In this document: piece after piece, positions 52,727-61,561 of the stretch | How the letters are laid out: the number at the start of each line of letters is the position of its first letter | Numbering within the stretch: position 1 is the stretch's first letter | DNA from: Saprospiraceae bacterium | GTDB lineage: Bacteria; Bacteroidota; Bacteroidia; Chitinophagales; Saprospiraceae | Reading direction: 5' to 3' | Length of the DNA: 64,000 bases | Assembly (NCBI GenBank): GCA_022844565.1 | Contig: JALHLK010000007.1 | Coordinates: 76,050 to 140,049 of the forward strand | The notes under the pieces: model-generated | What the model was told of the DNA's origin: nothing | The model's input: only the letters and a program-made list of their open reading frames with translations | Database searches by the model: none | Translations under genes and position numbers: made by a program

Positions 52727-54445
52727 CTATTTTACATTTTTCTGCTGATACACTGGTTTTCCACCTACAAAAGTATACAACACTTGAGCTTTCAATATAT
52801 CATCGTCGCTACAAGTTACTAAATTTTTAGAAAGCACTACCAAGTCAGCATACTTACCTTTACTGATCGATCCTTTGATGTCCTCTTCAAATGCAGCATA
52901 GGCATTGCCCAAAGTATAGGAATAAATAGCTTCTTGTCGTGTCATGGATTGTTCTTTATAAAATACCATACCATCACTAGGTCTTCTTCTAGTGACAGAT
53001 GCATAAAAGCTTTCTAAAGGACTGAGGTCTTCGACAGGTGCGTCTGTACCATTAGCTACAACCACTCCTTTGTCCAAGAGACTTCTCCAAGCATAAGATC
53101 CATATTTTGCTCTATCTCTACCTAATCTTTTTTCTACAAATGGAGCATCAGAGGTACAGTGGATCCCTTGCATACTTGCAATGATGCCAAATTCTGCAAA
53201 ACGATTGAAGTCCGAAGTATCCAAATGTTGAGCATGCTCGATTCTCCACCTTTTGTTTTTGCCTTGACTACTTTGGGAAAGTACTCCTTCATAGATGTCT
53301 AAGACTACATTATTCGCTCTATCACCTATGGCATGCACACAAAACTGCATATCATACTGCAATGCGATATCTGCGATCTTTTTTACTTCATAGATATCCG
53401 TCGTATTTTGACCATAAAAGCCTGGCTTATCACTGTAAGGCTTTAGTAGCCAAGCACCAAAAGCTCCTAGAGCACCATCTACTTCAGATTTTATAGCATT
53501 ACAAGTGTAAAAATCACCACCTACACCTATTCTTTTGTAATCATCGAGTTTTCCAACCATGGTAGCTGAGTTGTGTCTTACCATAGCCCAAAGTCGTACA
53601 CCCAACTTACCATTTTTAGCAAGTTCTTCATATTTTTTCAATTCTTCCATTCGACTACCAGCATCTTGGAAGGAAGTGACACCATACTGCAAACAGTTTT
53701 CTACCGACTTATCAATAGCATCATACCATATTTCATCCAATTTTGATTGGTCGAGGGTAGCAAGGTAATCCTGATGTGATTTTCGAATCAGTTGCATAGC
53801 TCTTTCCTCAAAGACACCCACAATCTTCTTTTGCCCATCTTTTACGATCAATCCACCCGCTGGATCTGGTGTCTCAACAGTGATACCTGCTGCTTTCATA
53901 GCTGCTTCGTTCGCAAATAGGGAGTGACCGCTAGCATGAGTGAGGATTACAGGATTATTAGGAGATATTTTGCTCAGATCTTCGTGATATGGATACCCCA
54001 ATACATTCCTAAACGGGATACTATCCCATTTTTCTTGGTGCCAACCTCTGCCATCGATCCATTCACCTGGCTTAGCTTGATCAACTCTTTCTTTGACTTT
54101 TGCGATGATTTCTTCCCAACTCTTACTTTTTAAAAAATTGAGATTAAGTAGGCTGTAGCCCAACCCCGAAAAATGGCCATGACCTTCGATAAATCCAGGC
54201 ATCACAAAATTGCCTTTCAAATCTATAAGTTCCGTGTTTTTACCTTTGTACGCTTTGTAGTCATCTTTTCCCACGGCTATTATTCTCCCATCTTTGATGA
54301 CAATAAAATTACCTTCCGACGATTCATCAACGGTGTAAACATCGCCATTAAAGAGTATGCGGTCGGCTATTTGATCATTGACCTCTTCTTTGCATGATAT
54401 GAAAAGGAGGACAGAGAGTAAGAATAGGATTTGAATTTTGATCAT
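52727..54445 (-). CDS. Lipoprotein amidohydrolase (YtcJ-like)
   Basis: A 572-residue metal-dependent amidohydrolase of the YtcJ/amidohydrolase_3 type. Lipobox signal LLFISCKEE (Cys about residue 18), the metal-binding HxH in FIEGHGHFSGLG (about residues 90), CVHAIGDRANN (metal histidine), RIEHAQHLD and the aspartate in VVANGTDAPVEDLSPL. This class hydrolyses N-acyl or imide bonds; no substrate is known. It is anchored in the envelope, unusual for this enzyme type but known in Bacteroidota. Followed on the same strand by a DUF1648 membrane gene 23 bases upstream of its start. Confidence 0.9.
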   Translation of the reverse strand: MIKIQILFLLSVLLFISCKEEVNDQIADRILFNGDVYTVDESSEGNFIVIKDGRIIAVGKDDYKAYKGKNTELIDLKGNFVMPGFIEGHGHFSGLGYSLLNLNFLKSKSWEEIIAKVKERVDQAKPGEWIDGRGWHQEKWDSIPFRNVLGYPYHEDLSKISPNNPVILTHASGHSLFANEAAMKAAGITVETPDPAGGLIVKDGQKKIVGVFEERAMQLIRKSHQDYLATLDQSKLDEIWYDAIDKSVENCLQYGVTSFQDAGSRMEELKKYEELAKNGKLGVRLWAMVRHNSATMVGKLDDYKRIGVGGDFYTCNAIKSEVDGALGAFGAWLLKPYSDKPGFYGQNTTDIYEVKKIADIALQYDMQFCVHAIGDRANNVVLDIYEGVLSQSSQGKNKRWRIEHAQHLDTSDFNRFAEFGIIASMQGIHCTSDAPFVEKRLGRDRAKYGSYAWRSLLDKGVVVANGTDAPVEDLSPLESFYASVTRRRPSDGMVFYKEQSMTRQEAIYSYTLGNAYAAFEEDIKGSISKGKYADLVVLSKNLVTCSDDDILKAQVLYTFVGGKPVYQQKNVK

Positions 54446-54468
54446 ATTGTTTTTCTATTACTATGTGA

Positions 54469-54981
54469 TTAATTTTTGTTTAGCGATTTTGAAGTCAGAC
54501 TCTTTATTGTGAAAAAGACTAAAGGTACTATCAAAATAAGTATTGTAGTAGGTAAAAACCAAGAACCTAACCCTTCTGAGTTTCCTTTAGCATGTTCTAT
54601 TGTTTTGAAAGCAATCAATCCGAATGTTATCACGAGTACTAATTTTAAGAATCGCATCATTCTGGTTGCATTGGTATATTGTTTTAATGCATTTTCTTGG
54701 GTGATTTTGGTTGGGTAATTAAAGATGTGTGGAAATTGATTAATAAATGTGACCGCTAAAAAAAGGATTGTCCCAACAATAGGTAATGTAATAATGGTAT
54801 TTTTTTTACCAAAATCATCAGCTTCACCGGAAGTATTAAAATGAGTAGGTATGGTTTCAGGTAAGTCATTATAGTTAATCAAAACAAATGCCCACATTCC
54901 AACCAGAGCCAACCAACCGATCAGCTCTATCGCCCAATCTAAGGTCGATAACTTTAATTTGAGTTTGGGTCTTTGTTCCAT
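54469..54981 (-). CDS. DUF1648 membrane protein
   Basis: A 170-residue protein with four membrane segments and an N-terminal DUF1648 region marked by DLPETIPTHFNTSGEADDFG, the same motif as in the SdpI-like protein at 10905-11558. It lacks the C-terminal SdpI part. Its gene precedes the amidohydrolase gene by 23 bases, so they may share a transcript. Function unknown. Confidence 0.85.
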   Translation of the reverse strand: MEQRPKLKLKLSTLDWAIELIGWLALVGMWAFVLINYNDLPETIPTHFNTSGEADDFGKKNTIITLPIVGTILFLAVTFINQFPHIFNYPTKITQENALKQYTNATRMMRFLKLVLVITFGLIAFKTIEHAKGNSEGLGSWFLPTTILILIVPLVFFTIKSLTSKSLNKN

Positions 54982-55179
54982 ACTTTAATTATTTAGTTAC
55001 AAATATAAATCTTAGGGTCGATACTTACATTTAGAATTCTAGTTTTTTATTTTTTGATAAACGGGTATTCTAAATTTTTGGATTAGTATTTTTACTTACA
55101 TAATTTACTGATAAGAATCCATTATTTATTTAAATCAACTAAATTTGATATTTAATAATGAACATATTAAATCATACCT

Positions 55180-56100
55180 ATGCAAATTTCCCACTTAAAT
55201 ATAGTCTTCTTATTGCTAATCTTTCATATCAGCCTTTATTCTCAAGATTTGATAAAAACGGATTTGGTTTGGCAAAACGATTTAAAAAAAGCATATCTTT
55301 CTTCCCTTGACACAAAGACAATTGAGCCACTCCAATCTTATCTTGATTCAAATATTGAAAAATATCAGGGCAATCTCGACTTCAATAAAATGTACTATTC
55401 TTACAGAATTGCTTATTTTCGCAAAGTAGATAAGCCGAGACTTCGCAAGAAAACACGAGAAGAAAAACTTCAGGATAAAGCATTGTTGCGGTACATCGAG
55501 GATATTAAAGAATATAGGGAGGCGTGCATTAAATGCTCTTTATGTGCATTAATTGACCAATACGAAACATATCAAGCATTGAAGCTCGACAGCTATTTTC
55601 CACCGGCAGACAAGGATGCAATCTTTTCAAAAGGATATAAACAATCAAAAGAAGGTCCAGCATTCAATGTAAAATATATAGGAGGTGATCGGTCGTACAT
55701 TGGAGCAGAATTTTCATTTAAAGCTATACATTCACCTGCATATGTCGTCAAAGACATTGATCCATCAACAAATAAGTTGGCAAAACTATGTAGAAGTCCA
55801 GTCAATATGATAGCGCTTTCTCCATCCTTTGGTTTTAACTACAATCCTTCTGACAAGCACAAACAAGCCGTGTTTAATCTTTTATCGCTCAATACCCCAT
55901 TATTTGTCAAACCAACTCAGGTAGGCCTAGAGTTTACACCTCAAAAGAATTTATTTTTCTATAGACCAGAATTAGGTTTTGGTTATAACGGCTTTACGGT
56001 TTCAGTGGGTTACAACGTTGTGTTTTCTAAAGATCTACGTTCACATATGGATCGATGGGCATTAACTTTAGGGTATACTTTTGTAAAAGATGCTAAGTAA
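55180..56100 (+). CDS. Exported protein of unknown function; 3' end is duplicated
   Basis: A 306-residue protein with a signal peptide (cut near SLYSQD), a charged helical middle with CIKCSLCALIDQYE, and a C-terminal beta-rich part with several strands (FTPQKNLFFYRPELGFGYNG, FTVSVGYNVVF and the end LTLGYTFV) that look like the last strands of a small outer-membrane barrel. No family is recognised. The 3' 185 bases recur after the hipBA module at 57762-57946, so this gene was a target of a duplication or insertion. Confidence 0.6.
   Translation: MQISHLNIVFLLLIFHISLYSQDLIKTDLVWQNDLKKAYLSSLDTKTIEPLQSYLDSNIEKYQGNLDFNKMYYSYRIAYFRKVDKPRLRKKTREEKLQDKALLRYIEDIKEYREACIKCSLCALIDQYETYQALKLDSYFPPADKDAIFSKGYKQSKEGPAFNVKYIGGDRSYIGAEFSFKAIHSPAYVVKDIDPSTNKLAKLCRSPVNMIALSPSFGFNYNPSDKHKQAVFNLLSLNTPLFVKPTQVGLEFTPQKNLFFYRPELGFGYNGFTVSVGYNVVFSKDLRSHMDRWALTLGYTFVKDAK
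55904..56088 (+). repeat. Direct repeat copy 1 flanking hipBA
   Basis: 185 bases inside the 3' end of the exported-protein gene. Copy 2 lies at 57762-57946, offset 1858, no indels, about 90% identical by eye. Both begin at TTGTCAAACCAACTCAGG. Flanks beyond the repeat differ. The two copies bracket the hipBA module. Confidence 0.85.
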
Positions 56101-56121
56101 ACAATCTTGATTCATGATTAT

Positions 56122-56168
56122 GTTCATTATTATAAACAAAAAGTGTATATTTGTGCGTAATAATAAAC
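56122..56168 (+). promoter_or_regulatory. hipBA promoter with paired operators
   Basis: A consensus -7 box TATATTTG (56146-56153) lies between two inverted half sites, GTTCATTATTA (56122-56132) and TAATAATAAAC (56158-56168), which match in opposite orientation with one mismatch. Operators around the promoter are typical for HipB-type autorepression. The transcript would start shortly before the hipB ATG at 56178. Confidence 0.6.
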
Positions 56169-56177
56169 ATTTTAATA

Positions 56178-56468
56178 ATGACTTGGAAAAAGCAAATTAT
56201 TTTTCCCAAACATCAGGTCTTACTAGAACAGATGGGAGAGAATATAAAACTAGCTAGAAAAAGAAGAAAACTGACCTCAATTCAAGTAGCAGAAAGAGCT
56301 GACATATCCAGAACTACCCTATATCAAATAGAAAAGGGAACAGCAAGCGTGGCACTAGGTGCTTATTTTAATGTATTAAGAGTATTAGGTCTTCAAAATG
56401 ATTTTCTTAAACTAGCTGCTGATGACGAACTAGGGAAGAAATTGCAAGATATTGCTTTATTAAAATAG
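56178..56468 (+). CDS. hipB: HipB-like antitoxin, XRE family
   Basis: A 96-residue helix-turn-helix protein of the Xre family: GENIKLARKRRKLTSIQVAE then RADISRTTLYQIEKGTASVA (recognition helix). It is the antitoxin and autorepressor of the HipA kinase encoded three bases behind. I chose ATG 56178; an earlier TTG at 56151 lies in the -7 box. The C-terminal tail is short, as in most HipB proteins. Confidence 0.88.
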   Translation: MTWKKQIIFPKHQVLLEQMGENIKLARKRRKLTSIQVAERADISRTTLYQIEKGTASVALGAYFNVLRVLGLQNDFLKLAADDELGKKLQDIALLK

Positions 56469-56471
56469 AAC

Positions 56472-57725
56472 ATGGCACAAAATAAAACCGATATATTTGT
56501 TTATGCACATTGGAAAGGGATGTCAATGCCAAAAGTGATTGGAGTCCTTTCTGCACATGTTGCTAAAGGCAAAAAGGTATTTAAATTTGAGTATGATCAT
56601 AATTGGTTACAAAGTGAACAGAAATTCGTATTAGATCCTGATATTCAATATTTTTCAGGGATTCAATTTCCAAATAATAAAGAAAATTTTGGAATATTTT
56701 TAGATAGCATGCCTGATACTTGGGGTCGAACTTTAATGAAAAGAAGAGTGGCCCTTCAAGCCATGGAACATAAATTAAAAGCAAGAACATTATATGAATT
56801 AGATTTTTTATTAGGTGTTTATGATGAAAGCAGAATGGGCGCCTTACGTTACAAGACGGCAATTGATGGTCCATTTCTAGACAATAATAATTTGAATCCC
56901 ACACCTCCGTGGTCATCAATTAGAGAATTGCAATATGCAGCTTATAGCTTTGAAAATGATATTGAAAATAAAGGTTTGAATAAATGGCTAAACATTTTAA
57001 TTGCACCTGGGTCTTCATTAGGAGGGGCAAGACCAAAAGCAAATGTATTGGACGAAAACAAAGAATTATGGATTGCTAAATTTCCATCAAAAAACGATAC
57101 AATTGATAAAGCTGCTTGGGAGTACTTAGCTTATATTTTAGCATCAAAGGCATCTATAAATATGGCTCCATGCAAAATAGAAATAGTATCAGGCAAACAT
57201 CATACATTTTTTACGAAACGTTTTGATCGGGAAAAGGACGAACGTATTCATTTTGCATCAGCCATGACAATGACAGGAAATAATGAGGATACTGTTCGTA
57301 ATATACCAGCAAGCTATTTAGATTTAGCAGAGTTTATATCCAATTATGGCATTAATATAGAAGCAAATTTACATCAATTATGGAGGAGAATTATTTTTAA
57401 TATATCAATTTCAAATACGGATGATCATTTAAGAAATCACGGTTTTATTTTAACTACGGATGGTTGGGAATTATCCCCAGCATATGATCTAAACCCATCT
57501 ATTGATAAAGATGGATTGGCACTTAATATTGATACAGAAAACAATTTCTTAGATTTTGAACTAGCAAAAAGTGTTGGAGAATTTTTTAGGCTAACAGATC
57601 AGCAAATGAATGTCATCATCAATGAAGTTCAAACAAGTGTGAGTCAATGGCAAGCAATTGCTTCAAAAATTGGAATTCCAAGAAGGGAACAAGAGTTAAT
57701 GGCTAAATCGTTTATCTCAGCTTGA
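56472..57725 (+). CDS. hipA: HipA-like toxin kinase
   Basis: A 417-residue HipA family Ser/Thr kinase. HipA toxins phosphorylate glutamyl-tRNA synthetase or other translation factors and cause growth arrest or persistence. Visible are the N-terminal domain, the Gly-rich loop with Ser in APGSSLGGARPKAN (about residue 180), the ATP lysine in LWIAKFPSK, the catalytic NTDDHLRNHGF (about residue 314) and metal aspartate in SPAYDLNPS. All catalytic residues are intact. The gene is followed by the second copy of the neighbouring gene's 3' end. Target not known. Confidence 0.88.
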   Translation: MAQNKTDIFVYAHWKGMSMPKVIGVLSAHVAKGKKVFKFEYDHNWLQSEQKFVLDPDIQYFSGIQFPNNKENFGIFLDSMPDTWGRTLMKRRVALQAMEHKLKARTLYELDFLLGVYDESRMGALRYKTAIDGPFLDNNNLNPTPPWSSIRELQYAAYSFENDIENKGLNKWLNILIAPGSSLGGARPKANVLDENKELWIAKFPSKNDTIDKAAWEYLAYILASKASINMAPCKIEIVSGKHHTFFTKRFDREKDERIHFASAMTMTGNNEDTVRNIPASYLDLAEFISNYGINIEANLHQLWRRIIFNISISNTDDHLRNHGFILTTDGWELSPAYDLNPSIDKDGLALNIDTENNFLDFELAKSVGEFFRLTDQQMNVIINEVQTSVSQWQAIASKIGIPRREQELMAKSFISA

Positions 57726-57760
57726 TTACTCAAAATATTCAAAGGCCTGAATTCACTATA

Positions 57761-57964
57761 ATTGTCAAACCAACTCAGGTCAGCATAGAGTTTACACCTC
57801 AAAAGAATTTGTTTTTCTATAGACCAGAATTAGGTTTTGGTTATAACGGATTTACAGTTTCATTGGGTTACAACGTTGTGTTTTCTAAAAATCTACGTAC
57901 AGATATGGATCGATGGATAAAAACAATTGGGTATACTTTTATAAAGCATAAAAAAAGGTCCTAA
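57761..57964 (+). pseudogene. Truncated copy of the 3' end of the upstream exported-protein gene
   Basis: In the same frame as its parent, this 67-codon fragment reads VKPTQVSIEFTPQKNLFFY, then RPELGFGYNGFTVSLGYN, and ends GYTFIKHKKRS. It matches residues 243-304 of the protein at 55180-56100, with a changed end. It lacks the start and signal peptide, so it cannot be a functional gene by itself unless an upstream frame reads into it. Best read as a relic of a duplication. Confidence 0.75.
57762..57946 (+). repeat. Direct repeat copy 2 flanking hipBA
   Basis: 185 bases matching 55904-56088 with about 18-19 differences, most of them in the last third. It begins 37 bases after the hipA stop and ends shortly before a gene-free gap. 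The divergence suggests the duplication is not recent. Confidence 0.85.
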
Positions 57965-58020
57965 CTTTCTAACATAATAGTACAGAACAGTTACCTTCAC
58001 AACCCAATATATATTTGTTG

Positions 58021-58198
58021 GGGGAGTTCTAAAAACTCATTTTCGTAGTGAGAAAATACGAAAAAGCCAAGAACAAGGCAAAAGTTAAAAAGTACCACAG
58101 ATGTAGCCTTAGCTACAGTGAGGACACTTTTTAACTTTTAACGCAGTAATTGGGTTTTGCAGTTTTTTGTATTAGAAATGGAGTTTTTAGAACTTCCC
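58021..58198. repeat. 178-bp imperfect palindrome, MITE-like
   Basis: The ends GGGGAGTTCTAAAAACTC (58021-58038) and its near reverse complement (58180-58198) pair with a mismatch and a bulge. An inner pair AAAGTTAAAAAGT (58081-58093) and its mirror ACTTTTTAACTTTT (58126-58139) also match, and the centre GTAGCCTTAGCTAC lies at 58109.5, the midpoint of the outer arms. The full element would fold into one long hairpin. Possible 4-base target duplication TGTT at its borders is too short to rely on. It ends 29 bases before the NCS1 permease start. Confidence 0.7.
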
Positions 58199-58227
58199 TG
58201 TTATTATCAAAATCAAAAAGTTAAGCC

Positions 58228-59625
58228 ATGGCAGAGCAAGAAGTCGTATTGACCCAATCTGAAGAATACGAAAGAGAACCTGTACCTCAATCCAAACTTA
58301 AAAATTGGAAGTCTTTTCTAGGGATGTATGCAGGCGAACACGCGGCTGGTACCGAGTTTATGATCGGCCCATTGTTTTTGACCGCTGGGGTAAGTGCCTT
58401 TGATTTGATTATTGGCTTATTGCTAGGCAATTTTTTAGCAGTTTTGAGCTGGAGATATCTTACAGCCGCAATAGCAGTCAAAGAAAGATATACCCTCTAT
58501 TACAAGCTGGAGCGAATCAGCGGACGAAATCTAGTCATCGCCTATAATCTTGCAAATGGCTTACTTTTTTGCTTTTTAGCTGGTTCGATGGCTACTGTAT
58601 CCGCTACTGCTGTTGGGATACCTTTTGACCTTGAGATGCCTAAATTGACCGATACGATGCCCAATGGACCAGCATGGATTGCCATTGTCGTGGTCATTGG
58701 TGCCATCACTACATTGATAGCCGCAAAAGGTTATGACACGGTATCCAAAGCGGCTAATCTAATGTCTCCAATCATAGTAGTTGGATTCATTGCTTGTGGG
58801 GTAGTGGCTTTAAATCAATTGGGTGCAAAATCATTTTCAGACTTTTGGAATATATGGGGAGAAGGCGGAGCACCTTTTCCTGGAATGATAAAGTATACGT
58901 TTTGGCATGTGGTCATATGGTCATGGTTTTGCAATGCTGCCATGCACATAGGCATGAGTGATTTATCAGTTTTTAGATTTGCTGACAAAGCCAGTTCAGG
59001 GTGGACTACCGCTGCTGGAATGTATGTAGGCCATTACATCGCTTGGATTGCAGCTGCTTTATTGTATGCCGTATACCTAAAATCACCAGAAGGACTACAA
59101 TATATCAACAATGGTCAAGCCCCTCCCGTTGCTCCAGGACCTCTAGCCTATAATGCTATAGGTATTTTTGGTATCTTAGTTGTCCTTCTTGCAGGATGGA
59201 CTACAGCGAATCCTACTATTTATAGAGCAGGTCTTGCATTTCAGGCTATATTACCAAAGCTATCTACGTTTTGGGTTACAATCATAGCTGGGACGATTGC
59301 TACTATTGCCGGTATTTTCCCTGCTTTTGCAATGAAACTATTAGATTTTGTCGCACTTTATGGCTTTATATTAGCTCCGATTGGTGCTATCATCGTATTT
59401 GAGCACTTCTTTGCTGATAGATTCAATATTGTCAAAGAATATGCTTTAAAGAAAGGTATCAAATTTAATATGGCAGTCCTCTTAGCTTGGGCTATATCTC
59501 TTAGTGTGTTTTACAGCATTGGTACTTTTGGAGGTGTGTTTTTGAGTTTTCTTACCTTGCCTGCTTGGATAAGTTGTGGGGTGTTGTATTTAGTGTTTAG
59601 TAAAATGTTGAATAAAGAACTATAA
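58228..59625 (+). CDS. NCS1 family purine/cytosine-type permease
   Basis: A 465-residue transporter with about 12 membrane segments. It belongs to the NCS1 (purine-cytosine permease) family, with the typical N-terminal FLGMYAGEHAAGTEFMIGPL and helix phrases FDLIIGLLLGNFLAVLSW and AGWTTANPTIYRAG, a region for substrate in this fold. It takes up a nucleobase or related compound (thiamin precursor, hydantoin, allantoin) with H+ or Na+. No catabolic gene lies nearby to name the substrate. Its start follows the palindromic element by 30 bases, so that hairpin may be in its 5' leader. Confidence 0.87.
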   Translation: MAEQEVVLTQSEEYEREPVPQSKLKNWKSFLGMYAGEHAAGTEFMIGPLFLTAGVSAFDLIIGLLLGNFLAVLSWRYLTAAIAVKERYTLYYKLERISGRNLVIAYNLANGLLFCFLAGSMATVSATAVGIPFDLEMPKLTDTMPNGPAWIAIVVVIGAITTLIAAKGYDTVSKAANLMSPIIVVGFIACGVVALNQLGAKSFSDFWNIWGEGGAPFPGMIKYTFWHVVIWSWFCNAAMHIGMSDLSVFRFADKASSGWTTAAGMYVGHYIAWIAAALLYAVYLKSPEGLQYINNGQAPPVAPGPLAYNAIGIFGILVVLLAGWTTANPTIYRAGLAFQAILPKLSTFWVTIIAGTIATIAGIFPAFAMKLLDFVALYGFILAPIGAIIVFEHFFADRFNIVKEYALKKGIKFNMAVLLAWAISLSVFYSIGTFGGVFLSFLTLPAWISCGVLYLVFSKMLNKEL

Positions 59626-59803
59626 TAAAATGGTTCTACTGCAAGTGTAATGGAAAGTTCAGAAATTAAGGGCCAATACATAAAACATTTTCCAGAATCT
59701 TTTTTGATAATTTAAAGGACAGAACTTTTTTGGAGCTCATGGCTAACTGCTCAAGGCTAACAGCCTTAAAACTCTTATCCATTATAACGGGTCTACTACA
59801 ATA

Positions 59804-60934
59804 TCAAGAAACCACCATTTCAAACTCAAAACCAGCCAATACCTCACCATTCACCTGCAATTCTATTCGATGTATTCCAGGGTACAACTGCCTCGTTGTC
59901 ATATTTGCTCGAAAAGGATGTTTTTTAGAAATGGTCAAATGTTGGTCGTCCATGAGGTCTACGGTTTGTAATTTGTGGACTTTCTTGCTGTTCATTTGCC
60001 CTAATTTGTTTTGGAAAAAGACGATGTAGTCTATGACTGCTTTTTTCGAAGTATTTGATGCAATGGTAAATGAGAAGTCTAAAGAAGCACCAACTTGGAC
60101 CAAAGTTGGATAGATCAAATTACTTATAGATAGGTCAGTTGCATCACTAAATCCTAGCAAGTTCATAGCTTTAGGATGCCCGTCTTTTACGAGATTTCGC
60201 AAGGTATGCTTGGTAATAAATTGCATTTCTTCTGGTGCTTGCTTATTAGATCTAAGCCATCTTTCTAAAGTGGAGAAGATCAACTCGGGGTGGGTTTTAG
60301 ATAGGTCATTGAGATGATTAGCTACGCTACGTGTGACAAATCGGGTATGGTCATGGTATAAATTATCTAAGATACTGATTGTAGATGTTGGATCAATGGT
60401 AATTTTTTGGCCCCAAGGTAATTTTGCCCTTGTGCCTTCACTACACAATCTACGAACATGATAGTTGGAATCTTTTGACCATACTTTGATGGTTTCGATG
60501 GTTTGGTTAGGGAAATGATTTATAAACTTTCTTATCGCATATTCAGCTGAAAATCTTTTCGTGATTTCCTTGATGGCTTCTAATGAGAAGTCAAGTTTTT
60601 CAGCTGTGCATCCATATTCGGCAATAAATTCGCTAAAAGGCGCATGAATAAAATCTCCAAAATCATTATCATTTTTACTTTCATCAAGTGCAAGAGGAAG
60701 CGCCTGTAACAGGATGGTTACCGCATCTTGATAATTTGGAGGTAAATACGATCTCAGGCACGTGCTGATCCAAGTTATTCTTTGTTTAAGTTCTAAGTTA
60801 GGAAAGCTTGATATCACTTCATTTACAAACTCCTCTTTCCTGAACGAAGGGTATACTTTACTAATATCATATGCCAAACCGCTCACCTTTGGCTCATTAA
60901 ATAAATGATCTTTTAAAGAAAATTTTTCACTCAT
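59804..60934 (-). CDS. AlkC-like DNA alkylation repair glycosylase
   Basis: A 376-residue protein of the AlkD/AlkC superfamily of HEAT-like-repeat DNA glycosylases, which excise 3-methyladenine and similar alkylated bases. The middle has repeats such as WSKDSNYHVRRLCSEGTRAK, with the characteristic HVRRLCSEGTRAKLPW of AlkC. The C-terminal ~100 residues (LVQVGASLDFSFTIASNTS, MTTRQLYPGIHRIELQVNG) are beta-rich and fit the Ig-like domain of AlkC proteins. Monocistronic. The family call is firm; activity is inferred. Confidence 0.85.
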   Translation of the reverse strand: MSEKFSLKDHLFNEPKVSGLAYDISKVYPSFRKEEFVNEVISSFPNLELKQRITWISTCLRSYLPPNYQDAVTILLQALPLALDESKNDNDFGDFIHAPFSEFIAEYGCTAEKLDFSLEAIKEITKRFSAEYAIRKFINHFPNQTIETIKVWSKDSNYHVRRLCSEGTRAKLPWGQKITIDPTSTISILDNLYHDHTRFVTRSVANHLNDLSKTHPELIFSTLERWLRSNKQAPEEMQFITKHTLRNLVKDGHPKAMNLLGFSDATDLSISNLIYPTLVQVGASLDFSFTIASNTSKKAVIDYIVFFQNKLGQMNSKKVHKLQTVDLMDDQHLTISKKHPFRANMTTRQLYPGIHRIELQVNGEVLAGFEFEMVVS

Positions 60935-61090
60935 ACCTTCATCCTAATTTTAATGAATAAAAATAGTAAAAAATTAAAATCAAACGATCGAATTGGCAAA
61001 TAAACATTAATTTACTAACTATATTTTAATTTAAGGATCTTCGAAAATTAGCGTAAAAAGCACGCCTTCCCAATTTCCCAAATGTTATTA

Positions 61091-61483
61091 CATTTCCACC
61101 ATTCATCACTTTAACCCCCATAAAATCTGCGAAAATCTGCGCCCCCAATCAGCGAAAATCTGCGGGAAAAATGAACACTCGAGTAATCATCGCGCAATTG
61201 ACCCAAGTGATAAAACATTTCCACCATTCAATACTTTAACCCCAATAAAATCTGCGAAAATCTGCGTCCCCAATCAGCGAAAATCAGCGAGAAAAATGCA
61301 CCCTCGCGTAATTCCCTCTACCGAAAATCTGCGGGAAAAATGAACAATCGAGTAGTCCTCGCGCAATTTACCCTATGATAAAACATTTCCACCATTCAAT
61401 ACTTTAACCCCAATAAAATCTGCGAAAATCTGCGTCCCCAATCAGCGTAAATCAGCGGAAAAAAAAGCACCCTCGAGTAAAGC
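61091..61483. repeat. Three copies of a 168-bp non-coding repeat
   Basis: Copies begin at 61091, 61216 and 61384 with CATTTCCACCATTCA. The full unit, best seen from copy 2 to copy 3, is 168 bases and contains AAATCTGCGAAAATCTGCG and AATCAGCGAAAATCTGCGGG, a motif known from non-coding repeats of Bacteroidota. Copy 1 lacks an internal stretch of about 43 bases, and copy 3 is partial. No frame is conserved. The region 60935-61500 has no gene. Confidence 0.75.
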
Positions 61484-61500
61484 TTGTATGCATATAAAAT

Positions 61501-61542
61501 AAAAAAAGCGTTACACAAATTGAATTGTATAACGCTTTTATA
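61501..61542 (-). terminator. Rho-independent terminator of rplY
   Basis: AAAAGCGTTA (61504-61513) pairs with TAACGCTTTT (61530-61539), extended by ACAA/TTGT inside. On the minus strand the hairpin is followed by seven T (complement of 61501-61507). It lies 20 bases past the rplY stop. Confidence 0.75.
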
Positions 61543-61561
61543 ATTATTGAGTGTGAGTATC

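Noticed and set aside
57722-57964. Separate 80-codon gene after hipA
   Set aside because: It has no proper start and matches only the 3' end of the gene at 55180, so it was called a truncated copy.
61091-61483. CRISPR array at the 168-bp repeats
   Set aside because: Repeat length and spacing do not fit, and copies are whole-unit duplications.
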